A stretch of 16,413 nt of DNA from assembly GCA_050486445.1 (NCBI GenBank), contig JBJHDH010000045.1, positions 1 through 16,413 on the forward strand. The letters are read 5' to 3'. The stretch's first letter is position 1; each line of letters starts with the position of its first letter. This document shows, in pieces, positions 1 to 7,622 of the stretch. Under the pieces are notes generated by a model. It made no database searches, was not told the DNA's origin, and saw only the letters and a program-made list of their open reading frames with translations. This DNA comes from Euryhalocaulis sp050486445 (GTDB lineage: Bacteria > Pseudomonadota > Alphaproteobacteria > Caulobacterales > Maricaulaceae). Made by a program: the position numbers and the translations under genes.

Positions 1-1524
1 GCGGAAGCCCCGGCAATGGCAGAAGCCGCGCCGATGTCCTGCGCGGCCCTTGCCGATGCGATGCTTCCGGGCGCGGACATCACGCTGGCAGAGCAGCGCG
101 CGCCGGGCGCCTTCACGCCGCCGGGCGGCGGCGGTTTCGGCCCCGCCTCGTTCGACCTGCCGGGCTTCTGCCGCGTCGCGGCGACGCTCGACCCCAGCGG
201 CGCGTCCAACATCAAGATGGAAGTGTGGATGCCGGACGACTGGAACGGCAAGTTCATGATGGTCGGCAACGGTGCGTGGAGCGGCGCGATCTCCTATGCC
301 GCGATGGTTGACCCGCTGAACCGCGGCTACGCTGTCGCCTCCACCGACACCGGGCATGAAGGCGGGCGCGGCACATTCGCATTCGAGCATCCCGAATGGC
401 TGGTCGATTTCGCCTGGCGCGCCGTTCACGAAACGGCGGTGACGTCCCAGTCGCTGAGCGCGATGCATTACGGCGAAGACCCGCGGTTTTCCTACTGGAA
501 CGGCTGTTCGTCCGGCGGCAAGCAGGGTCTGAAAGAGGCCCAGCTCTTCCCCGGCACGTTCGATGGCTACATCACCGGCGCTCCGGCCAATAACTGGGTG
601 CGGTTGCAGGCGCAGTCCATCGTCGCCAATTCGGCCAATGTGCCGGAAGGCGGCGCGCCGCTGCTGGGGCCGCCTCAGCTCGCCTTGCTGAACAACGCGG
701 TTCTCGACCGCTGCGACGCGCTCGACGGGATCGAGGACCGCGAAATCGCCGATCCGCGCGCCTGCGCCTTCGATCCAGCGGAACTGATCTGCGAGGCCGG
801 ACAGGACGCATCCATGTGCCTGACGCCGGAACAGGCGGCGGCGGCGGAGCGCATCTACGCCCCGGTGCGCAATCCTGCGACCGATGAGCTGATCTTTCCC
901 GGAATGCCGCCGGGCAGCGAAATGCTCTGGGCCGCGGTGGTGACGCAGCCCTGGATGGTGGGGATCGACACCTTCGCCGTGCTGCTGGACGACCCGGACT
1001 GGGATTTCCGCACGCTGGACCTCACCCGTGACGTGGACGCGGCGGAGGCCGCCGATCCCGGACTGATGGCGACCGATCCCGACCTTTCGGCCGTCAGCGC
1101 GCGCGGCGCGAAGATCATCCAGTATCATGGCTGGACCGATGCGCTGATCCCGACCGAGAACAGCATCAATTATTACGAGGAGGCCGTCGCGCATCAGGGC
1201 GATCTGGCCCGGACGCAGGATTTCTATCGCCTGTTTCTGGTCCCCGGCATGGGGCACTGCTCCGGTTCCTACAATGTCGACTGGGTGTCGGTGCTGGAAG
1301 ACTGGGTGGAAAACGGCGTGGCGCCGGACACGGTGCTGGGCCAGCGCCTGCCGGCGGGCGGACCGTTCGGCGCGTCCGCCGGCGGCGGCGCCGATCTCGG
1401 TTCGCGGCCGATCTGCGCCTATCCGGACATCGCCGTCCATGACGGCGCCGGACCGGACGGCGACCCGGCCAGCTTCACCTGTCAGCCGGCGGAGCGCGCC
1501 TCGCGCCCCGGCCACCGGCCCTGA
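1..1524 (+). CDS. Tannase/feruloyl esterase family alpha/beta hydrolase (5' end outside window)
   Basis: Likely secreted serine esterase that cleaves aromatic esters such as galloyl or hydroxycinnamoyl esters. Counting from the ATG at base 16, the family's CS-D-HC arrangement is visible: Cys164-Ser165 in GCSSGG (nucleophile), Asp375 in WTDALIP and His414-Cys415 in GMGHCSG. In characterised family members the two cysteines form a disulfide that joins Ser and His. A segment at about 231-255 (DRCDALDGIEDREI...) looks like the calcium-binding loop of the lid domain. The frame is open from base 1 with no stop, so the true start and signal peptide probably lie upstream; base 16 is only the first ATG. 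The stop is 22 bases before the transporter gene, so the two are probably co-transcribed. Family assignment is firm; the substrate is not determined. Confidence 0.9.
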   Translation, partial: AEAPAMAEAAPMSCAALADAMLPGADITLAEQRAPGAFTPPGGGGFGPASFDLPGFCRVAATLDPSGASNIKMEVWMPDDWNGKFMMVGNGAWSGAISYAAMVDPLNRGYAVASTDTGHEGGRGTFAFEHPEWLVDFAWRAVHETAVTSQSLSAMHYGEDPRFSYWNGCSSGGKQGLKEAQLFPGTFDGYITGAPANNWVRLQAQSIVANSANVPEGGAPLLGPPQLALLNNAVLDRCDALDGIEDREIADPRACAFDPAELICEAGQDASMCLTPEQAAAAERIYAPVRNPATDELIFPGMPPGSEMLWAAVVTQPWMVGIDTFAVLLDDPDWDFRTLDLTRDVDAAEAADPGLMATDPDLSAVSARGAKIIQYHGWTDALIPTENSINYYEEAVAHQGDLARTQDFYRLFLVPGMGHCSGSYNVDWVSVLEDWVENGVAPDTVLGQRLPAGGPFGASAGGGADLGSRPICAYPDIAVHDGAGPDGDPASFTCQPAERASRPGHRP

Positions 1525-1546
1525 TTTCCTCGCAGGAGAGAACGCC

Positions 1547-2797
1547 ATGACATCCGCCATCACAAACGCCCCGGAAGCCGCGAATGACGGGCCTACAGGG
1601 CCGCATTCGAAAACCGCGACCATCACCGTCATGCTCTGCCTGCTGGTGACCATTCTGGAGGGCTTCGACCTTCAGGCCGCCGGCGTCGCCGCTCCCGGCC
1701 TGCTGGCCGAGATCGCGCTCGGCGACGAGGCGCTGGGCTGGTTCTTCAGCTCAAGCACGATCGGACTGATCGTCGGCGCTCTGCTGGGCGGGCGCCTGGC
1801 CGACATGATCGGCCGCAAGCGGACGCTGATCGGCGCGGTCATTACGTTCGGCGCCGCCTCTGTCGCCACCGGCCTGTCGAATGATTTTACCGGGCTGCTC
1901 TGGGCGCGCGCCGCCACGGGTCTTGGCATTGGCGGCGCGCTGCCGATCCTCATCGTGCTGATTTCCGAAAACGCATCGCCGCGCTGGAAAAACACCGCCA
2001 TCACCATCGCCTATGCCGGGATGCCGCTGGGCGGATCGCTGGCGGCGGCGGTGACGCTGTATGGCGGCGGTGAGCACTGGCGCATGATTTTCTTTGTCGG
2101 CGGTTTTGCGCCGCTGCTGGTGGCGCCGCTGCTGATGCTGTTTCTGCCGGAATCGCGCCAGTTCCGTGCGGCGAAGCGCGAGGCCGCGCCGCGCGCCGGC
2201 ATCCTGACCGCGCTGACGGGTGAGGGGCGCTGGGCGCCCACTCTGTTGCTCTGGGGCGCGTTCTTCGCGGCGCTGCTGGTTCTGTATCTGCTGCTGAACT
2301 GGCTGCCCTCGCTGATGGTGCGGCAGGGGTTCAGCCCGGCGCAGGCCGCGACGTTCCAGATTGTGTTCAATCTTACGGGCGCGGCCGGGGCGCTGGCGGC
2401 GGGCGCGGCGCTGGACCGTCTGCGGCCGTGGGCGGTTGCGGCCACGATTTTCGCCGGCGCCGGCGTGGCGATTCTGGCGCTGGCCTCCGCGCCGTCCACA
2501 TTCGTTGTGGCGGCGCTGGCGATTGCACTGGTGGGTGTCACGATCCTGGCGGCGCAGGCGATCCTCTATGCCTTCGCGCCGTCAATTTATCCCGTGCGCG
2601 TGCGCGGAGCGGGCATGGGCTCGGCGGTGGCGGCGGGCCGGGCCGGATCGGTGGCCGGTCCGCTGATCGCCGGAACACTGCTGGGCGCGGGGCAGGGGGC
2701 CAGCGATGTGCTGTATCTGATGCTGCCGCTTCTGGTTCTGGGCGGCGTGCTGGCGGCGTGTCTGATGGCGTTCTTCCGCCCACAGCCCGGCGCCTGA
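1547..2797 (+). CDS. MFS transporter, aromatic acid:H+ symporter (AAHS) type
   Basis: A 416-residue inner-membrane protein with about 12 hydrophobic segments. The first segment carries EGFDLQ (38-43), which matches the D/E-G-F/Y-D-x-Q motif typical of AAHS transporters such as PcaK or MhpT relatives. The loop between segments 2 and 3 carries the MFS signature GGRLADMIGRKR (81-92). Start chosen at ATG 1547 because AGGAG at 1534-1538 gives a good ribosome site and the coding signal begins there; the open frame further upstream overlaps the esterase gene. Its place directly after a tannase-type esterase suggests it imports the aromatic acid released by that enzyme. Family is clear; the substrate is inferred from context only. 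Confidence 0.9.
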   Translation: MTSAITNAPEAANDGPTGPHSKTATITVMLCLLVTILEGFDLQAAGVAAPGLLAEIALGDEALGWFFSSSTIGLIVGALLGGRLADMIGRKRTLIGAVITFGAASVATGLSNDFTGLLWARAATGLGIGGALPILIVLISENASPRWKNTAITIAYAGMPLGGSLAAAVTLYGGGEHWRMIFFVGGFAPLLVAPLLMLFLPESRQFRAAKREAAPRAGILTALTGEGRWAPTLLLWGAFFAALLVLYLLLNWLPSLMVRQGFSPAQAATFQIVFNLTGAAGALAAGAALDRLRPWAVAATIFAGAGVAILALASAPSTFVVAALAIALVGVTILAAQAILYAFAPSIYPVRVRGAGMGSAVAAGRAGSVAGPLIAGTLLGAGQGASDVLYLMLPLLVLGGVLAACLMAFFRPQPGA

Positions 2798-2884
2798 CGC
2801 GCACGCCTCACCGTCATGTGACAGGGATTTAATCTGGCGGAATCCTGGCCGCCCCCCTAGGCTTCGGTGCAATCGAGGCACGCT

Positions 2885-2893
2885 GGGGAGGAG
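2885..2893 (+). promoter_or_regulatory. Strong ribosome binding site for a TTG start
   Basis: GGGGAGGAG lies 5 bases before TTG at 2899 and supports that codon as the start of the isomerase-like lipoprotein. The next in-frame ATG (2929) would place this site about 35 bases upstream, too far to serve it. Confidence 0.65.
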
Positions 2894-2898
2894 CGGGC

Positions 2899-3837
2899 TT
2901 GAACGGGAATCATCCGGACGAACGGCGAATGCGGCGCCGCGAATTCCTGACAGGCGCCGCGCTGGCCGGCGCGGGCGCCGTTCTGGGCGCTTGCGCGCGT
3001 GGCGAGGAAGACATTCTTCCCGTCGCCCATCGCGGCAATATTCGCCAAGGCCTCTGGATGCAGAATTTCGGCGTCGGCTTCGGTCAGCAGGACGCCGCCT
3101 TCACGCTGGACGAGATGTGCGCCTATGCCGCGCGGCTGGGCGTGAAGGGCTTCGATCTTGTGCCGCGGGGGCAATTGGAGGTGCTGGAGCGTCACGGCCT
3201 GGCGCTGATCTGCACCAATGGCGGCGACATGGATTTCCTCGCCGGCCTGATCCATCTCGAAGAACATGACCGGATCGAGGCGGCGCTGCGCGATACCGCC
3301 GATTTCTGCCAGACCAACAGTGTGCGCGGCGTGGCGCTGAACGCCGGAGAGCTGCGCGGCCTGTCGGCGCAGGAGGCGGCGGACAACGCCGTGGCCATCT
3401 GCCGCCGCATCGCGCCCTATCTGGAATCGCGCGGCGCGGAAATCTGGATCGAGAACGTCAATGACCGGCGCCCGAACGATCCCGGCCTTGGCCGGCGGGA
3501 CATGGTGTTCGGCCGCTGGGACTGGGGCGTGGATGTGGTCAGCCGGGTGAATTCGCCCAGCGTGAAGCTGCTCTGCGATCTGTATCATCTCCAGATCACG
3601 GACGGCGACATCGCCTGGCGGATTCAGGAAAGCCAGCAATGGATCGGGCATTTCCATGTCGCCGGCGTGCCGACGCGGCAGGAAATCGACGAAACCCAGG
3701 AACTGAATTTCCGCTATATCGCCGAGGTCATCGCCAGCCTCGACTATGATGGATATGTCAGCCATGAATGGCGCCCTGCGCCGGGAAACGATCCGCTGGA
3801 AAGCATCGCCCGGGCCGTGGCGATCATGGATGTCTGA
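2899..3837 (+). CDS. Tat-type lipoprotein, hydroxypyruvate isomerase-like TIM barrel
   Basis: A 312-residue protein of the xylose-isomerase-like TIM-barrel superfamily. Its second half follows the hydroxypyruvate isomerase pattern: IEN (Glu185), CDLYHLQ (Asp227), IGHFHVAGVPTR (about 249-260), YDGYVSHEWRP (Glu290). These residues fit the usual metal-site positions Glu/Asp/Gln/Glu, except that the Gln position is His253. The N-terminus is unlike the cytoplasmic enzymes: it has RRREFL (twin arginine, 12-17), a hydrophobic stretch and a lipobox VLGAC with Cys32, so the protein is probably folded first, exported by Tat and lipidated. TTG 2899 is preferred for its ribosome site; ATG 2929 (starting MRRREFL) is the alternative and keeps the signal. 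It lies 101 bases after the transporter and 59 before the next lipoprotein, same strand. The true substrate is unknown. Confidence 0.82.
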   Translation: MNGNHPDERRMRRREFLTGAALAGAGAVLGACARGEEDILPVAHRGNIRQGLWMQNFGVGFGQQDAAFTLDEMCAYAARLGVKGFDLVPRGQLEVLERHGLALICTNGGDMDFLAGLIHLEEHDRIEAALRDTADFCQTNSVRGVALNAGELRGLSAQEAADNAVAICRRIAPYLESRGAEIWIENVNDRRPNDPGLGRRDMVFGRWDWGVDVVSRVNSPSVKLLCDLYHLQITDGDIAWRIQESQQWIGHFHVAGVPTRQEIDETQELNFRYIAEVIASLDYDGYVSHEWRPAPGNDPLESIARAVAIMDV

Positions 3838-3896
3838 CTGCGGTGCAAGATAAGAATTGCGCGCACGGCGCGCAGGGAATGCGAAGGAAGAATATG

Positions 3897-6137
3897 ATGC
3901 GTTATCCGAACCGTCCGAAACTGCTGTCCGCTGTGGCCGGCCTGACCGCGGCGGCCATGCTCGCCGCCTGTGGCGATGGCGCCAGCACCGGCGCCGCGGA
4001 TTCAGGCGCGGCCGCGCCACCGGCGGCGCCCGCCGCGGCGCGCACGGCCAGCAACCCCGCGCAGGAGCCGGTGCGGTTCGAAGGCTACATCACCGGAACC
4101 GTGACCAGCGAAAACGGGCCAGAGGCCGGAGTCTGGGTGATCGCGGAAACGACCCAGTCGCGCACGCCCATGATCAAGATCGTCGTGACCGACGATGAGG
4201 GCCGCTATGTCCTGCCAGAGCTTCCGGAATTCACCTACGATGTCTGGGTGCGCGGCTACGGTCTGGTGGACTCCGAGCCGGTGAAAGGCCGCCCGGGCGA
4301 CCGCGATCTGAACCTGGCCGCCATCGTGGCGCCAACCCCGCAGGAAGCGGCGCAGGTCTATCCCGGCGAATACTGGTACTCGATGGTGGAAATTCCGTCG
4401 CCGGACGAATTCCCCGGCACGGGTCCGGACGGCAACGGCATCTCTCCGCAGATGGAGAGCCTCGACCACTGGATGTGGCAGCAGAAAAGCGCCTGCAATT
4501 TCTGCCACCAGCTCGGCAACGAGATCACCCGCGTCACCGACCATATGGACCATCTGAATCTGGGCACGTCCGAGGATATCTGGCGCTATCGCACCGGCCT
4601 TGGTGTACGCGGCGGCAGCATGGCGATGGCGTTCAACATGCTGGGCGCGGAACGCGCGGCGGAAATGTTCGCCAGTTGGACCGACCGTATCGCGGCGGGT
4701 GAGACCCCGCCGTCGCCGGAACGGCCCCAGGGCGTGGAGCGCAATCTGGTGCTCACCCTGTGGGACTGGGGCGTGGACACCTCGTTCATGCATGACGAGA
4801 TCGCCACCGATAAGCGCGATCCCACCGTCAACGCCAACGGCCCGATCTATGCGGTGTCGTCCGGTCACGGCACGCTGGTCGTGCTCGACCCCAATATCAA
4901 CGATACGTGGGAGCTGATTATCCCGACGCGGGAAGACCCGCGCGAGGTCGCTACGCGCTTCCCGCCGCCGGGCCTGCCTTCCAATTTCTTTGGCATGCAG
5001 CATCTGTGGGGGCCGGAGCATCCCTCCGATCCGCACAACCCGATGCTGGACCAGCAGGGCCGCGTGTGGATGACGTCGAAAATCCGCAACGACAATCCGG
5101 ACTGGTGCCGCGAAGGATCGGATCATCCGTTCGCGCAGTATTATCCGCTGACCTTCTCCAACCGTCAGGCGTCCTATTACGACCCGGAGACGGAAGAGTT
5201 CGTGCTGATCGACACCTGCTTCGCCACGCACCACCTCCAGTTCGACAACGACCCGGACAACACGGTCTATTTCAACGAGCTGCTGGGCCCGGTCGTCGGC
5301 TGGATCAACACCCGCGTCTTCGATGAGACCGGGGACGAGCAGCTTGCGCAGGGCTGGTGCCCGCAGATCGTCGACACCAATGGCGACGGCGTCATCACCC
5401 GGCCGTGGAACCGCGCTGGCGATCCCAACCCCGATCCGGCGCTGGATACAGAGGTGCGCTATAATCTCTATGGCGTGATCCCCTCGCCGGTGGATGACGC
5501 GGTCTGGGGCTCCGCGGAACAGTTCCCCGGCTATATCGTCCGCGTATCGCCGGGCGACAATCCGCCGGAAACCTGCATCGCCGAGGTCTATCAGGTGCCC
5601 GAAGGCGGGCTGGACCCGCGCGGCATCGACATCGACACCGAAGGCGTGGTGTGGACCGGCCTTGCCGCCTCCGCCCATCTGGCCAGCTTCGACCGGCGCA
5701 AGTGCGAAGGCCCGCTGAATGGTCCGGGCGCTGCCGAAGGCCGCCTCTGCCCGGAGGGCTGGACGCTCTATCAGACGCCCGGTCCGCAATTCCAGAACTC
5801 GGACATCCCGGCCGACTTCTTCTATTACAACTGGGTGGACCAGCATAATATCTCGGGTCTCGGCGCGAACACGCCGATCGCCACCGGTTCCAATTCCGAT
5901 GCGCTGATCGCGCTGGACCCGGAAACCGGCGAGTGGACCTATCTGCGCGTGCCCTATCCGCTGGGCTTCTACCAGCGCGGCATGGACGGGCGGATCGACG
6001 ACCCTGACGCCGGGTGGAAGGGCCGCGCCCTCTACGCCAATTACGGCACGCATCTGCCGTGGCATATCGAGGGCGGGCTCGGCACGCTGGGCAAGCTGGT
6101 GAAATTCCAGATCCGCCCCGACCCGCTGGCGCACTGA
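3897..6137 (+). CDS. Large lipoprotein: carboxypeptidase-regulatory-like domain, heme c motif, Vgb-like repeats
   Basis: A 746-residue protein. The N-terminus has a basic start, a hydrophobic core and lipobox LAAC (Cys25), then an Ala/Pro linker. Residues about 60-145 look like a carboxypeptidase-regulatory-like beta sandwich (GYITGTVTSENGPEAGVWV, then TDDEGRYVLPELP). CNFCH (200-204) is a c-type heme attachment motif. From about 280 to the end there are repeats of the kind seen in streptogramin lyase or beta-propeller proteins (GPIYAVSSGHGTLVVLDP; GLDPRGIDIDTEGVVWTG; SDALIALDPETGEW). DTNGDGVI at 493-500 resembles an EF-hand calcium loop. Six further cysteines (404, 441, 488, 560, 603, 618) fit a periplasmic or surface location. 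GAAGGAA lies just upstream; ATG 3894 and 3897 are both possible and 3897 has better spacing. It could be a heme enzyme acting on an aromatic or sugar compound. The function is not known. Confidence 0.8.
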   Translation: MRYPNRPKLLSAVAGLTAAAMLAACGDGASTGAADSGAAAPPAAPAAARTASNPAQEPVRFEGYITGTVTSENGPEAGVWVIAETTQSRTPMIKIVVTDDEGRYVLPELPEFTYDVWVRGYGLVDSEPVKGRPGDRDLNLAAIVAPTPQEAAQVYPGEYWYSMVEIPSPDEFPGTGPDGNGISPQMESLDHWMWQQKSACNFCHQLGNEITRVTDHMDHLNLGTSEDIWRYRTGLGVRGGSMAMAFNMLGAERAAEMFASWTDRIAAGETPPSPERPQGVERNLVLTLWDWGVDTSFMHDEIATDKRDPTVNANGPIYAVSSGHGTLVVLDPNINDTWELIIPTREDPREVATRFPPPGLPSNFFGMQHLWGPEHPSDPHNPMLDQQGRVWMTSKIRNDNPDWCREGSDHPFAQYYPLTFSNRQASYYDPETEEFVLIDTCFATHHLQFDNDPDNTVYFNELLGPVVGWINTRVFDETGDEQLAQGWCPQIVDTNGDGVITRPWNRAGDPNPDPALDTEVRYNLYGVIPSPVDDAVWGSAEQFPGYIVRVSPGDNPPETCIAEVYQVPEGGLDPRGIDIDTEGVVWTGLAASAHLASFDRRKCEGPLNGPGAAEGRLCPEGWTLYQTPGPQFQNSDIPADFFYYNWVDQHNISGLGANTPIATGSNSDALIALDPETGEWTYLRVPYPLGFYQRGMDGRIDDPDAGWKGRALYANYGTHLPWHIEGGLGTLGKLVKFQIRPDPLAH

Positions 6138-6160
6138 TCCGCGCATAGCAAAAACGAACA

Positions 6161-6193
6161 AGGGCCGCGCACATCGCGCGGCCCTTTTTCTTT
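6161..6193 (+). terminator. Intrinsic terminator between convergent genes
   Basis: A 9-base-pair stem (GGGCCGCGC at 6162-6170 with GCGCGGCCC at 6176-6184) with loop ACATC is followed by TTTTTCTTT. It lies 24 bases after the stop of the large lipoprotein gene. The other strand has an A/T-rich stretch too (AAAAACGAACAA, 6150-6161), so it may also act weakly on the opposing gene that ends at 6210. Confidence 0.88.
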
Positions 6194-6209
6194 GAAATAA
6201 GGCAGCAAC

Positions 6210-6896
6210 TCACCCCCCGTCCGGCTCGCCCGTCACCGGATGCGGATAATGCATGTGCACATGGCTGCGATACGGCCAGGCGCCGCGCTTGACGGGCAGC
6301 AGCTCGTCCGGGCCTTTCGGGTCTTCGGGCCAGGTCTTTTCCGCGGGCTGGAGGTGCGATGTGGTGTGCGTCCAGCCCTTTTCGTATTCGGCCTGCCATT
6401 GCAGCACATAGTCGAGCCGCTTGATCTTCCACACCCCGTCTTCGCGCACATAGTCGTTTTCATAGACGCCGGCCTCGTAAAACTGGTCGGGCAGGCCGGC
6501 GGGCTTATAGGGGCGCGATTCATGATTGCCGCCGGCCAGCATGGCGCGGAACCGCGCCTTGGCCCTCTTGCGGTCCGGCGCGACGGTGATGATGTCCTGC
6601 ATCTGGAAATGATCGAGCAGGAATCCATCGACCGGGCCGGGTCTGCCCTCGGTGAAGAATGCCTGGAACCAGCCTTTATACAGCCGCGCGATGCTCTCAT
6701 GCCCGCGATAGACGCCAGAGAGGAAGATCACCTCGCCGTCTTCGGCGAACAGCCGCACCACCTCGTCATAGCGGCAGATGTCGATGTAATAGCCATAGGC
6801 GAAATGCAGCCGCCGGATCGCGGCTGTATCCTCCAGCATACCGACGCGACCGGTCAGCTCCCGCAGCTCCGCGCGCAGCGCATCCATGTCCGGCAT
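6210..6896 (-). CDS. NTF2/SnoaL-like fold protein (paralog 1)
   Basis: A 228-residue protein with no signal peptide, so probably cytoplasmic. A short amphipathic coiled-coil-like start (residues 4-25) leads into a SnoaL-like domain: IRRLHFAYGYYID (about 27-39), RLFAEDGEVIF (about 48-58), DHFQMQDI, and later YENDYVREDGVWKIKRLDYVLQWQAEYEKGW. This alpha+beta cone fold is used by small hydratases, isomerases and dehydratases, including enzymes acting on polyketide or steroid-like substrates, but also by non-enzymatic proteins. The start ATG at 6894-6896 is preceded by GGGAGG about 8 bases upstream. It lies 35 bases after a clear paralog on the same strand. The reaction cannot be told from sequence. 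Confidence 0.83.
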   Translation of the reverse strand: MPDMDALRAELRELTGRVGMLEDTAAIRRLHFAYGYYIDICRYDEVVRLFAEDGEVIFLSGVYRGHESIARLYKGWFQAFFTEGRPGPVDGFLLDHFQMQDIITVAPDRKRAKARFRAMLAGGNHESRPYKPAGLPDQFYEAGVYENDYVREDGVWKIKRLDYVLQWQAEYEKGWTHTTSHLQPAEKTWPEDPKGPDELLPVKRGAWPYRSHVHMHYPHPVTGEPDGG

Positions 6897-6931
6897 TGCA
6901 CGCCCTCCCGTTGGCTTGTTGGTGTTGGACC

Positions 6932-7552
6932 CTAGACCTTGTCGTAATGGAACGGGGCGATCACCGGCTCCGGATAGGCTTCATAATCCATGCTCGGCGG
7001 CTGGTCGGGCCGCAGTCCCTCGATAGAGCGCAGCAGCTTCACCCCGCCTTTGTTCCAGCCTTGCTCGTATTCGACATAGAAATTGATGACGCTGTAGAGC
7101 CGCGCGATGCGCCATGTGTCGCCCGCGCGCACATAATCGTTCTCATAGGTGGCGTCGCCCCAGCGCGCCTCGGCGCCCAGCGACCCCACCTGCATAAAGC
7201 TGCGCCATCGCCCCTGCGCTCGCCCGGCCTCCACATCCACATGGATCACGGGCTGAAGCTGCATGTGATTATAGAGAATGCCGCGGCCATAGGGCGGCAG
7301 ATGATTCAGATATTCGCGCACCCGCTCGCGCCCGGCGAACACGCCGCGCCCGGCGATCTCCAGCGTGCCGTCCTCGGCGAACAAATCCGCCGCCTGGTTC
7401 CACAACCCCTTGTCCACATAATAGCCATAGGCGGCCTGGAGATTCATGATCGCCAGATGATCCTCGGCCCGCTGCGCGCGCAGGGCCAGGGCCCGCTGCT
7501 CCTGGCGCAGCGTCTCGATTTCCCGCCGCATGGCGTCGATTGCGTCTGTCAT
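6932..7552 (-). CDS. NTF2/SnoaL-like fold protein (paralog 2)
   Basis: A 206-residue protein with the same plan as the next gene downstream: an N-terminal coiled-coil-like helix (residues 4-30, heptad-like Leu/Ile spacing), AAYGYYVDKGLWNQAADLFAEDG (about 40-62), NHMQLQPVIHVD, then ATYENDYVRAGDTWRIARL and EYEQGW. Start chosen at 7552 (MTDAIDAM) because GGGAG lies a few bases upstream; an in-frame ATG at 7594 would add 14 residues unlike the family and has no ribosome site. It lies 70 bases after the ankyrin-repeat gene and 35 before its paralog, so all three may be one transcript. The two paralogs may pair as a heterodimer; that is inference. Confidence 0.82.
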   Translation of the reverse strand: MTDAIDAMRREIETLRQEQRALALRAQRAEDHLAIMNLQAAYGYYVDKGLWNQAADLFAEDGTLEIAGRGVFAGRERVREYLNHLPPYGRGILYNHMQLQPVIHVDVEAGRAQGRWRSFMQVGSLGAEARWGDATYENDYVRAGDTWRIARLYSVINFYVEYEQGWNKGGVKLLRSIEGLRPDQPPSMDYEAYPEPVIAPFHYDKV

Positions 7553-7622
7553 CCCCGCTCCCTTTTCCGGCCGCGAGCCTGTCATGCGGGCCATGCGGCT
7601 TCAATCCCGATTTGCGCGCGGC

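Noticed and set aside
2857..4020. Open frame of 387 codons on the minus strand opposite the isomerase-like gene
   Set aside because: Antisense shadow of a gene with recognisable motifs; no ribosome site or domain.
4002..6161. Very long open frame (719 codons) on the minus strand opposite the large lipoprotein gene
   Set aside because: It mirrors a gene with clear domains on the plus strand; the translation is Arg/Ala/Val/Gly-rich with no family resemblance, as expected for antisense frames in GC-rich DNA.
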